The notes under the pieces are model-generated. The model saw only the letters and a program-made list of their open reading frames with translations. It made no database searches and was not told where the DNA came from. A stretch of DNA of 64,000 bases from Borrelia sp. RT5S (GTDB lineage: Bacteria > Spirochaetota > Spirochaetia > Borreliales > Borreliaceae): positions 496,001-560,000 of the forward strand of contig NZ_CP088936.1 in NCBI RefSeq assembly GCF_021165755.1. Direction: 5' to 3'. Shown one piece after another: positions 46,259-54,367 of the stretch; the stretch's first letter is position 1; each line of letters opens with the position of its first letter. Position numbers and translations under genes: made by a program.

Positions 46259-47359
46259 TTAAATTTTATCTAAGTTTACCGCATCGATATCTTTAATCTC
46301 TTGACTTAAGGCCTTCAGTAAATTAATGGCATTTTGATTTAGATTTTTAGGAATTTTTATTTTAGTAATTAAAATAAGATTTCCGAACTTTTCCGTCTGT
46401 AATATTGGCATACCTTCGTTCTTAATAATGATTTGTTCATCATTTTCTATACCTCTCGGAATTTTAATTGTGATTTTTTTTTCGGATATTGTTTTTATTT
46501 TTATTTCCTTACCAAGAGCTGACTGAGTAAAGCTTATTGGTAGTGCTGCATATAGATCCCTTCCGTTTCTTTTAAAAATTTTATGTGGTCTTATTGAAAC
46601 TCTTACATAAAGATCACCATATTTTCTATTGTCAGGATTTATGCTTCCTTTTTCTCTCATTTTGATTTGTTGTGAATCATCAATTCCTGGTGGAATATTG
46701 AGTTCAATTGTTTCCTGACAAGTAAAACTTCCCCTTCCTTTACATGGCTTGCATGGATTTGATATTACTTTTCCGTTCCCATGACATTTCGGGCATGGTG
46801 TTGTTACCCTAAAAACCCCCCCCCCTTGCATTACGCGCCCGCTGCCATTGCACATGTTACATATCGAAGGATTTGTTCCTTTCTCAGATTTCTTCCCCAA
46901 GCAGGATTCACATAGTTTTTCCCTTGTGATATTAATATTGTTTTTGTAGCCAAGATAAGCATCTTCCAGTGATATTTCTATTTGATATGATACGTCCTTG
47001 CCCTTCATACTCTGGCCGTGTCTTCCTTGTCCACTTCTTCCAGTGAAGAATGAATCAAAAATATCTCCAAAATCTTCAAAGATGTCTGTAAATCCACTAA
47101 ATCCGCCGGAAAACCCACTAAAGCCAGAACCTCCGCCTTCAAAAGCCGTGTGTCCAAATCTATCATATTGAGCACGTTTATTGTCATCCCCCAAAACTTC
47201 ATAAGCCTCTGTAGCTGCTTTAAAGAGATTTTCGGCCTCTTTATTGCCCTGATTCTTATCAGGATGATATTTGATTGCTATTTTCCTATATGCTTTCTTG
47301 ATTTCATCTTTTGAGGCTCCTTTTGAGAGCCCCAAAATTTCGTAATAATCTTTTTTCAC
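46259..47359 (-). CDS. dnaJ: Chaperone DnaJ
   Basis: 366 residues from GTG 47359, which overlaps the dnaK stop by one base (TAGTG). J domain with YHPDKNQG (HPD about 32-34), Gly/Phe-rich region (about 75-95), zinc-binding domain with four CxxC repeats (CESC, CNMC, CPKC, CKPC), and C-terminal substrate domains. A G10 run (46816-46825) encodes Gly179-181 between the second and third zinc repeats; the frame is intact as written. Confidence 0.97.
   Translation of the reverse strand: MKKDYYEILGLSKGASKDEIKKAYRKIAIKYHPDKNQGNKEAENLFKAATEAYEVLGDDNKRAQYDRFGHTAFEGGGSGFSGFSGGFSGFTDIFEDFGDIFDSFFTGRSGQGRHGQSMKGKDVSYQIEISLEDAYLGYKNNINITREKLCESCLGKKSEKGTNPSICNMCNGSGRVMQGGGVFRVTTPCPKCHGNGKVISNPCKPCKGRGSFTCQETIELNIPPGIDDSQQIKMREKGSINPDNRKYGDLYVRVSIRPHKIFKRNGRDLYAALPISFTQSALGKEIKIKTISEKKITIKIPRGIENDEQIIIKNEGMPILQTEKFGNLILITKIKIPKNLNQNAINLLKALSQEIKDIDAVNLDKI
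46816..46825 (-). repeat. G10 homopolymer within dnaJ
   Basis: Ten consecutive C on the + strand, G on the coding strand, in a low-G+C genome. It encodes three Gly codons plus the first base of Val182. One-base slippage would truncate DnaJ within the zinc-binding domain. Confidence 0.95.
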
Positions 47360-49257
47360 TACCCCTTATCCTCGTCAACAACTTCGTAATCAGCTTCTTT
47401 GCCTTCACTACCTGTATTGTTTTGAGCATTGCCTTGACTTGATGCATTGGCCTGAGCATCCTTATACATTACCTCAGCTATTTTATATGAAGCTTGCTGA
47501 AGTTCTTCTGTTTTTGATTTAATCAAAGATACATCAGATCCTTCTAATGCGTCTTTAAGCTCTTTAATTTTATCTTCAATCGCCTGCCTGTCTTGACTTG
47601 TAATTTTATCGCCATGTTCTTTAAGAGATTTTTCTGTTTGATAAATTAAGGAATTGCCAGTATTTTTTGCTTCTATGTCTTCTTTTAGCCTTTTATCTTC
47701 CTCAGCATGAGCTTCTGCGTCTCTTACCATTCTCTCAATTTCATCCTCAGATAGGCCCGATGAGGATTCAATTCTAATCTTTTGCTCTTTTCCAGTTCCC
47801 ATATCTTTAGCAGAAACGTGAACTATTCCGTTAGCATCAATGTCAAAACTAACCTCAATTTGTGGAACTCCTCTAGGCGCTGCTGGTATGCCGTCAAGAA
47901 TGAAATTACCAAGCACCCTATTTTGAGCCGCCATCTCACGTTCCCCTTGTAAAACCTTAATATCTACGGAAGTTTGATTGTCAGCTGCTGTTGAGAAGAC
48001 TTGACTCTTCTTTGTAGGAATTGTAGTGTTTCTCTCAATTAATTTTGTCATGACTCCACCCAGAGTTTCAATTCCTAAAGAAAGTGGAGTAACGTCAAGC
48101 AGAACCATATCTTTAGTTTCGCCTGTTAAAATTCCACCTTGAATAGCAGCTCCTATAGCAACAGCTTCATCAGGGTTTACTCCCTTGTTTGGTTCTTGAC
48201 CAAATATTTCCTTTACAATCTTTTGAATAGCCGGTATTCTTGTAGAACCCCCAACCAGTATTACCTCATTTATGTCAGAAGCCTTAAGGCCGGCATCTTT
48301 AATGGCTTTAAGGCAAGGCTCTTTTGTCTTTTGAACTAGGTGATCTACCATCTGTTCAAATTTTGCTCTTGTTAGAGTGTATTGTAAGTGTTTAGGCCCA
48401 TTTGCATCTGCTGTTATGAATGGAAGATTTATTGATGCTTCTTGAGCACCAGAGAGCTCTATTTTTGCCTTCTCAGATGCTTCTTTAAGTCTTTGAAGTG
48501 CCATTTTATCATTTGAAAGATCGATAGCACTATCCTTCTTAAACTCTGTAATTAAGTGTTTAATGATTTCATCATCAAAGTTATCCCCTCCAAGATGAGT
48601 ATCACCATTTGTTGATTTAACTTCAAAAACACCATCTCCAAGTTCAAGTATTGAGATATCAAAAGTACCCCCACCAAGGTCATAGACAGCTACTATTTCT
48701 TCATGTTTTTTCTCAATCCCATAAGCAAGGGCCGCGGCTGTAGGCTCATTAACAATTCTCTTAACATCAAGCCCTGCGATCTTGCCAGCATCCTTTGTTG
48801 CCTGTCTTTGTGCATCATTAAAATAAGCAGGCACGGTAATTACGGCCTCAGTAACCGTCTCTCCCAAATAAGCCTCGGCCGTTTCCTTCATTTTCGTAAG
48901 AGTTGCAGCTGATATCTCTGGAGGTGACATCTGTTTCTTTATGTTAGAGATGTTTACACGAGCATCTCCATTTTGGCCCTTTTCTACCTTGTAAGGAACC
49001 ATCTTGATTTCACTCGCAACTTCTTCAAACCTTCTTCCCATGAATCTTTTTATTGAATATATGGTATTTTCAGGATTTGTAACCATTTGGTTCTTCGCAA
49101 CTTGTCCCACAAGTCTCTCACCCTTGTTTGTGTAAGCTACAATTGATGGTGTGGTTCTTCCTCCTTCTGAATTTTGTATCACGACAGGCTTCCCGTGTTC
49201 CATTATAGCAACACATGAATTTGTTGTTCCTAAGTCAATTCCTATGATTTTTCCCAT
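47359..49257 (-). CDS. dnaK: Chaperone DnaK (Hsp70)
   Basis: 632 residues from ATG 49257, chosen because AGGAGG lies seven bases upstream and the protein then begins [21 protein letters not shown]; the frame is open 15 codons further without support. ATPase motifs are [13 protein letters not shown] and [13 protein letters not shown]; the linker [18 protein letters not shown] is typical, and the tail ends [12 protein letters not shown]. Works with DnaJ and GrpE, encoded on either side. Confidence 0.98.
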   Translation of the reverse strand: MGKIIGIDLGTTNSCVAIMEHGKPVVIQNSEGGRTTPSIVAYTNKGERLVGQVAKNQMVTNPENTIYSIKRFMGRRFEEVASEIKMVPYKVEKGQNGDARVNISNIKKQMSPPEISAATLTKMKETAEAYLGETVTEAVITVPAYFNDAQRQATKDAGKIAGLDVKRIVNEPTAAALAYGIEKKHEEIVAVYDLGGGTFDISILELGDGVFEVKSTNGDTHLGGDNFDDEIIKHLITEFKKDSAIDLSNDKMALQRLKEASEKAKIELSGAQEASINLPFITADANGPKHLQYTLTRAKFEQMVDHLVQKTKEPCLKAIKDAGLKASDINEVILVGGSTRIPAIQKIVKEIFGQEPNKGVNPDEAVAIGAAIQGGILTGETKDMVLLDVTPLSLGIETLGGVMTKLIERNTTIPTKKSQVFSTAADNQTSVDIKVLQGEREMAAQNRVLGNFILDGIPAAPRGVPQIEVSFDIDANGIVHVSAKDMGTGKEQKIRIESSSGLSEDEIERMVRDAEAHAEEDKRLKEDIEAKNTGNSLIYQTEKSLKEHGDKITSQDRQAIEDKIKELKDALEGSDVSLIKSKTEELQQASYKIAEVMYKDAQANASSQGNAQNNTGSEGKEADYEVVDEDKG

Positions 49258-49282
49258 ATATAACCTCCTTTTATTTTTAACG

Positions 49283-49831
49283 TTAGTTTTTGCTTTGTGC
49301 AACTTTAACTTTCGCAGTTCTTAATACGCGATTATTGTAGCAGTACCCCTTCTGGTACACTTCTACTATTTCTGGAACTTTAAGCTTTTCTTTTTCTTCT
49401 ATACTCAGTGCTTCATGTTGACTTGGATCAAAAGCATCACCAAGATTTCCAAATTTTTTCAAGTTGTATTTTTTGTCGAAGCTAGAGAGTATTTCACTTT
49501 CAATCATACTAATGCCTGACAGCAAAGTATCAAAATCCTTTGATTTCTTTGATGAATCTATTGCTCGTTCTAAGTTGTCAAGAAAGTTGACTATGTCTTT
49601 CATTATGTTCTCATTTGCAAATTTAACGAAGTTATCCTTTTCTTTTTCAAGTCTTTTTCTAAAATTTTCAAATTCTGCTTGTTTCCTTAAATACAAATCT
49701 TTCATATTTGAAATTTCATTTTCTAGTTCAGAAATTTTTTTCTCCATACTGAAGCTGTCTTTGTTTGGGAGCGTACCATGTTCCTGTTCTTGAGCCTTCT
49801 CAGATTCTTCATCTTTGTTCTTTCCTTCCAT
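49283..49831 (-). CDS. grpE: Nucleotide exchange factor GrpE
   Basis: 182 residues, ATG after GGAAGGAGG. A charged disordered N terminus and long helix (about 30-80) lead to the GrpE core: [28 protein letters not shown] and the C-terminal beta domain with [13 protein letters not shown] and [19 protein letters not shown]. It dissociates ADP from DnaK and is the first gene of the grpE-dnaK-dnaJ-rlmB operon. Confidence 0.97.
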   Translation of the reverse strand: MEGKNKDEESEKAQEQEHGTLPNKDSFSMEKKISELENEISNMKDLYLRKQAEFENFRKRLEKEKDNFVKFANENIMKDIVNFLDNLERAIDSSKKSKDFDTLLSGISMIESEILSSFDKKYNLKKFGNLGDAFDPSQHEALSIEEKEKLKVPEIVEVYQKGYCYNNRVLRTAKVKVAQSKN

Positions 49832-49852
49832 TTTAGCCTCCTTCCGTAAAGT

Positions 49853-49881
49853 ATTTTATCTTTAAAGAAAATGTTTTACAA
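49853..49881 (-). promoter_or_regulatory. Promoter of the grpE-dnaK-dnaJ operon
   Basis: On the minus strand: TTGTAA (49881-49876), exactly 17 bp, TAAAAT (49858-49853). A run of nine T/A bases lies just upstream, like an UP element. The predicted start is near 49846, only about 15 nt before grpE. I saw no CIRCE element, so HrcA control is not supported. Confidence 0.65.
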
Positions 49882-50016
49882 ATTTTTTTTTGGAAGAATT
49901 TGCGGGGAATTTGACTCATTTTGATTATCTTTAAAGGAGTGAATTTTTACTATTCAATTGTGTTAGTATAATATTTACACATATTTTAAAATCAGGGAAT
50001 TTTCATGTGTATTTTT

Positions 50017-50045
50017 TTGTCAAAAAATATTTATTTCTTTATTAT
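50017..50045 (+). promoter_or_regulatory. Promoter of the glutathione-peroxidase homologue
   Basis: TTGTCA (50017-50022), 17-bp spacer, TATTAT (50040-50045): each box matches consensus at 5/6. A perfect TATAAT at 49967-49972 may be a second, weaker start lacking a good -35 box. The gap also holds the divergent grpE promoter. Confidence 0.6.
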
Positions 50046-50091
50046 TTAAAAGCGGTGTATACAAGTTTTCTGAGTGTCTTTGGAGGATTTT

Positions 50092-50574
50092 ATGAGTATT
50101 TATGATTTTAGGGTAAGACTTGCATCTGGACCTGAGATTTCTATTTCAGATTATATGCGCAAGGTGTTACTAATTGTAAACGTAGCAAGTAATTGTAGTT
50201 ATACAAGTCAATATCAAGATCTTGAAATGCTTTACAGAATATATAGAAGGAGGGGCCTTTTTATATTAGGATTTCCTTGTAATCAGTTTGGTTTACAGGA
50301 ACCTGGTGCAAACGAGGAGATTTTAAGGTTTTGTCAGACAATTTATAATGTTTCATTTCCTATTTTTTCTAAAATTGAGGTTAATGGTGAGAATGCCCAC
50401 CCTTTGTATAAGTATTTAACAGAAAAGTCTCCTCAAGAGTTTAAGGGAGATATTCGTTGGAATTTTACTAAGTTTTTAGTAAACAGAGAAGGAGAGATAG
50501 TAGATAGATATGATTCTAGAGTTACTCCAATGAGTATTAAGGGTAGGATTGAAAGACTATTGAATGTGAGGTAG
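50092..50574 (+). CDS. Glutathione peroxidase family (thiol peroxidase)
   Basis: 160 residues from ATG 50092, with GGAGG five bases before. All catalytic positions are visible: Cys35 in NVASNCSYT, Gln65 in FPCNQFG, Trp123 and Asn124 in IRWNFTKF; Cys81 is a candidate resolving cysteine. It uses Cys rather than selenocysteine. Since Borrelia does not make glutathione, thioredoxin (trxB, 44301) is a likely reductant. It stands alone on its own promoter. From memory, B. burgdorferi B31 has no annotated Gpx. Confidence 0.92.
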   Translation: MSIYDFRVRLASGPEISISDYMRKVLLIVNVASNCSYTSQYQDLEMLYRIYRRRGLFILGFPCNQFGLQEPGANEEILRFCQTIYNVSFPIFSKIEVNGENAHPLYKYLTEKSPQEFKGDIRWNFTKFLVNREGEIVDRYDSRVTPMSIKGRIERLLNVR

Positions 50575-50619
50575 CCCTTTTTGTTGTAATTTTTGCTGTT
50601 ATTGCTTATGATTTAGCTT

Positions 50620-52170
50620 GTGAGAGTATGCATAGCTCAGATAAAGCATAGGGTTTCTAGGTTTGAGGAAACGTTGAGTGAATTTAAAAAAAATTGTGAA
50701 TGTGCTTTGCAGAATAATGTTGACGTTCTAGTTTTCCCTTTTATGTATATTGGCCATTTTGAATATGAAAGTTTGCTAAATAGGCCAGAGTTTTTGAAAT
50801 CTAACCTTGATTATCTTAATTTTGTAAAAAATCAAGTTGACAATAGACTATGTGTCGTATTTGGACATTATGATATTTGTGGAGGGAAGGTAGTGGACTG
50901 TTTATCTGTGGTAAGCGGCCGCGAGCTTGTTTTAACAACTAAAGAAGTTAATGTTCCAATTTTGTTTAGATATAAGGGAAAGAGCCTTGCCATCTTGAAT
51001 TTTGAAGATGATTTTTTATCCAAAGAGTTTAAAGCTGAGAGTATGGCTTGTTTAAGGGAATCCCAATATCTCTTAATTCCATCAAAGTCTTATTTTACTA
51101 GGGGGAAAAATAATTTAAGACTTTCTTTTTTTAAAAGAATAGCTATTGAAAATAATATGGAAGTTGCTTATGCCAATTCATATGGTGTTCATGATCCAAT
51201 TGTATTTGATGGTCTGAGTTTTTTTATTAACAAGCACGGCGAATTAGTTCAAGCTAAAGAGCTTGAAGAAGATATTTTACTAAATGAAGGATTTGCTTCG
51301 TTAGAGCTTGACTCTCCTTTTGTAATTCTTGATAGAGTGATCTCAGCGTTAGTAACTGCTTTAAGGGAATATGTTTGTCTTGCTGGATTTAATAAAGTTC
51401 ATTTGGGTATTTCGGGAGGTATTGATTCTGCTATTGTTGCTTATCTTGCGTGTGTTGCTTTGGGTGGGGATAGAGTTACTGGTATTTCTATGCCCAGTAG
51501 GTTTTCGTCGCGTGGGTCTGTTGCTGACGCTAAGGAGCTGGCTAGAGGATTGGGATTTAAGTTGATTGACATGCCTATTGAGGCTGTGTTTTCAACCACT
51601 TTAGAATTTTTTGGTGATTATTTTAGTACAAAGGGAATTACTGAAGAGAATTTGCAGGCAAGGCTTAGAGGTCTTTTCTTAATGTCTTATAGCAACTCGA
51701 ATCGTTCTTTGCTTTTAAATACTGGTAATAAAAGCGAAATTGCTGTTGGTTATTACACACTTTATGGTGACTCTTGTGGGGGGATTGCTTTGATTGGGGA
51801 TTTGTTTAAAGGTGATGTGTATGAGCTTGCAAGACATATTAATGTAAAAGAAGGTAGAGATGTTATTCCTACTAGTATTATTTTAAAAGAACCTTCTGCT
51901 GAGTTAAGGCTTGAGCAAAAAGATAGCGATTCTCTTCCTACATATGAAGTTCTTGACGAGATTTTGAATAGATATTTGATTAAAAATGAACCTTTGGATC
52001 TTTTGTATAAATCTTTTGGAAAAGAATTGGTCGTAAAAGTGTTAGATCTTTACTCCGGTAGTGAACATAAAAGGAGACAAGGCGCTATGATAGTTAAAGT
52101 TTCTAATAAGACTTTTGGTAACGATATTTTGCTGCCTATATCAAAGGTTAAATTAGCGATAGATGAATAA
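50620..52170 (+). CDS. nadE: NAD+ synthetase with degenerate nitrilase domain
   Basis: 516 residues from GTG 50620. The C-terminal synthetase is complete, with P-loop HLGISGGIDSAIVAYLA, LQARLRGLFLMSYSN and NTGNKSEIAVGYYTLYGD. The N-terminal nitrilase (glutaminase) domain aligns end to end with glutamine-dependent NadE but has lost key residues: FPEL became FPFM (Phe41 for catalytic Glu) and ICED became NFED (Phe128 for catalytic Cys); the Lys (Lys108) remains. The protein probably uses free ammonia. It overlaps the next gene by 8 nt. Confidence 0.93.
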   Translation: MRVCIAQIKHRVSRFEETLSEFKKNCECALQNNVDVLVFPFMYIGHFEYESLLNRPEFLKSNLDYLNFVKNQVDNRLCVVFGHYDICGGKVVDCLSVVSGRELVLTTKEVNVPILFRYKGKSLAILNFEDDFLSKEFKAESMACLRESQYLLIPSKSYFTRGKNNLRLSFFKRIAIENNMEVAYANSYGVHDPIVFDGLSFFINKHGELVQAKELEEDILLNEGFASLELDSPFVILDRVISALVTALREYVCLAGFNKVHLGISGGIDSAIVAYLACVALGGDRVTGISMPSRFSSRGSVADAKELARGLGFKLIDMPIEAVFSTTLEFFGDYFSTKGITEENLQARLRGLFLMSYSNSNRSLLLNTGNKSEIAVGYYTLYGDSCGGIALIGDLFKGDVYELARHINVKEGRDVIPTSIILKEPSAELRLEQKDSDSLPTYEVLDEILNRYLIKNEPLDLLYKSFGKELVVKVLDLYSGSEHKRRQGAMIVKVSNKTFGNDILLPISKVKLAIDE

Positions 52171-53743
52171 TGCTAATATTGTTAGTGTATTAAATGAATT
52201 TAACTTAAAGTTAGAAAAGATTTTTTTGCTGATAAATACTTATTCTTACGAGCTTTATAAAGAAACCCCTAGATATTTTTATGGTGATATTACTAATTAT
52301 CTTGAGTTAACTCTAGAAGTATCGAATAAATTTAAAGAAGAGCTTGAAGCTTCTGAAGAATTAAGAGTAGGTAAGTTTCTTATTAAAAGCGTTAAGTGTG
52401 ATTTAGTTTCTTATTTGTATCTATCTTTAGAGTTAATAGATAATTCTATGAGTTATGATGAGGTTAAAGATGCTGGTTTTGCTTTTCTGAAGGCTATTTC
52501 TTTCAAGATTTCATCAATAGTATCCTATACGGAGATTGAACTTGAAAGGTTAACTCTCTCTTCTGAGCATACAAGTAAGCAAGTTGTAAATAAAGATAGG
52601 CATAAAATATTAATTTTTTCTGGGGATGAAAGTCACAGTAAGGAACTTACGAGGTATTTCATGTTGAAATACGATGTTATATCCGTAGATACTATTGATT
52701 TTTTCAATAAGATGCTTTGTAGTGATTTTTATGATTTAATTATTCTTGATTTTTTTTCAGACAGAGATGTAGCTATAATTTTGAATTTACTTAAAGGAAT
52801 TAAAAAAAATAGTCTTTATGAAAAAATTCCCGTCATTATTGTTTCTAATATAACTAGAAAGGATATTGTTACAATCTTTGTCCAAGAGGGAGTGGATGAT
52901 TATTTTTTAAAAAGTTTAGATTTATTAGTGTTAGAGGCTAGGATAAGTGGGTTTATTGAGAAGAAAAAGAGCATAGAGCAGGGACAGAAGTATTTAGATC
53001 TCATACTTAAGAGCAGAGAATATCTTGAGAGTGGATTGCTTGAGGCTGGGAACTATGTTGAAAGCTTATTGCCTGATAAATTACAAAACGAGTTTTTTAG
53101 TACCGATTGGATTTTTATACCTTCAGAGAGAATTGGAGGTGATTTCTTTAATTACTATTTTGTTAGTGATGATGAATTAGTAATCTATTTAATAGATATT
53201 TCAGGCCATGGGGTAGGTTCTACTCTTTTATCTTTAAGTGTTTCAAGTGTTATTAACTCTTATGTTATGAATAATAATGATATTAATCCCTCCAAGGTTC
53301 TAGGATACATTAATAGTTATTTCGTTAAGTTTAGAAGTGATATGTTTATTACATTATGGTATGGGGTGTTAAATGTGAAGACAAGACAGCTGAGGTTTGC
53401 AACAGCAGGAGCACCTCCTGCTGTTGCTATAACCCATGGGGATAATTTTTGTCTCCATGCAAGAGGGATGATTCTTGGAATTGAAGAGATATATTCTTGT
53501 CAGGAGAGTGAGGTTTTATTGGATAAAGATTCTCACCTCTTGCTTTTCAGTGATGGTGTTTATGAAATTGAAAATAAGAAAAATCTAATAATGTCCATTG
53601 ATGATTTTTATGGAGTAATTAAAGAAAATACACAACATTTGGATGACTTTATCTTAATGCGTATTTATAAGAGTATGTTGGGGTTATCTAAACATAACAA
53701 ATTTAGAGATGATTTTTCCGTTCTAGAGTTCATTATCAAATAG
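52163..53743 (+). CDS. Response regulator with SpoIIE/RsbU-type PP2C phosphatase
   Basis: 526 residues in three parts. The first ~140 form a helical domain of unknown type. The receiver domain (about 147-265) keeps phospho-acceptor Asp196 (LIILDFF), Ser228 and Lys250. The phosphatase domain (about 310-526) keeps its metal ligands: SERIGGDFFNYY (Asp327), LIDISGHGVG (Asp345), LLFSDGVYE and RDDFSVLEF. Such proteins dephosphorylate anti-sigma-factor antagonists. No cognate STAS or anti-sigma gene is in the window. It overlaps nadE by 8 nt. Confidence 0.88.
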   Translation: MNNANIVSVLNEFNLKLEKIFLLINTYSYELYKETPRYFYGDITNYLELTLEVSNKFKEELEASEELRVGKFLIKSVKCDLVSYLYLSLELIDNSMSYDEVKDAGFAFLKAISFKISSIVSYTEIELERLTLSSEHTSKQVVNKDRHKILIFSGDESHSKELTRYFMLKYDVISVDTIDFFNKMLCSDFYDLIILDFFSDRDVAIILNLLKGIKKNSLYEKIPVIIVSNITRKDIVTIFVQEGVDDYFLKSLDLLVLEARISGFIEKKKSIEQGQKYLDLILKSREYLESGLLEAGNYVESLLPDKLQNEFFSTDWIFIPSERIGGDFFNYYFVSDDELVIYLIDISGHGVGSTLLSLSVSSVINSYVMNNNDINPSKVLGYINSYFVKFRSDMFITLWYGVLNVKTRQLRFATAGAPPAVAITHGDNFCLHARGMILGIEEIYSCQESEVLLDKDSHLLLFSDGVYEIENKKNLIMSIDDFYGVIKENTQHLDDFILMRIYKSMLGLSKHNKFRDDFSVLEFIIK

Positions 53744-53803
53744 CAGAGGTCCTTAAACGAAGAAAAGTTGACTATGCATAGTTCTTCAATCATCGGTACA
53801 ATT

Positions 53804-54256
53804 CTATTTTTTCTTAATCTCTCGGGGTTTTTCTTGTTTTCTAGATTGTTTGTCTTTATTTGTGTTCAGTTCGGTAAGAGATCTCAGTAGTTTATTCAGT
53901 GTCCAAGTAGAAAACTTTATATAAAGTATTTTGAAGGGATTTTTTGTATTCCTGAGTAGTACTTTCAAGGATTCCAGGTTCATTATAGTTATTATCTCTC
54001 TTAAAATCTTTGGAAGATTATTAAAAACTTTAGAACCGACTTTATGACCCTCCATGATGAAATTCTGAAGCATTGTCTGGTCTTTTTTTTGCAATCTTCT
54101 CATGTACAATTTTAATATTCTCTCCTGGGTTCTCATTATTTCTGAATTTATTTGCTCTTGTTTTTTTGATACTTTTTTATTTGGTTCAATCATGGGCTTT
54201 CTAGGGAGAGATTTGTATGGATTTGTGCCCGGGATATGATTTTTCGTAATTTTCAT
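53804..54256 (-). CDS. Basic protein of unknown function
   Basis: 150 residues, ATG with CAGGAG upstream. Strongly Lys/Arg-rich at both ends (ends REIKKK), with a mostly helical middle (INSEIMRTQERILKLYMRRL) and no membrane segment or signal peptide. I do not recognise a family. It has its own near-consensus promoter at 54296-54324, back to back with that of the next gene, which supports a real gene. Confidence 0.7.
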   Translation of the reverse strand: MKITKNHIPGTNPYKSLPRKPMIEPNKKVSKKQEQINSEIMRTQERILKLYMRRLQKKDQTMLQNFIMEGHKVGSKVFNNLPKILREIITIMNLESLKVLLRNTKNPFKILYIKFSTWTLNKLLRSLTELNTNKDKQSRKQEKPREIKKK

Positions 54257-54295
54257 CTACACTCACTCCTGTTTAAATAAACTAGGTTCCAGTTA

Positions 54296-54324
54296 ATTTT
54301 ATTAAGTTTTTTTCTTTTATACAA
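54296..54324 (-). promoter_or_regulatory. Promoter of the 150-residue basic protein gene
   Basis: Minus strand: TTGTAT (54324-54319), exactly 17 bp, TAAAAT (54301-54296). Its -35 box is 6 bp from the -35 box of the divergent promoter at 54331, so the two polymerase sites would overlap or compete. Confidence 0.6.
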
Positions 54325-54330
54325 CTGACA

Positions 54331-54359
54331 TTGATATTTTGATTCTTTATTACTAAAAT
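54331..54359 (+). promoter_or_regulatory. Promoter of the 602-residue membrane protein gene
   Basis: TTGATA (54331-54336), exactly 17 bp, TAAAAT (54354-54359); 5/6 match for each box. The predicted start (about 54366) is only 2 nt before ATG 54368, implying a leaderless or nearly leaderless mRNA. Confidence 0.6.
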
Positions 54360-54367
54360 CTAGTGGT

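Noticed and set aside
49832-50091. CIRCE heat-shock operator upstream of grpE
   Set aside because: No TTAGCACTC-N9-GAGTGCTAA-like dyad is present.
53771-53782. 12-bp palindrome ACTATGCATAGT between convergent genes
   Set aside because: Short enough to occur by chance in AT-rich DNA; flanking GAAGAA/TTCTTC pair only asymmetrically and no U tract follows.
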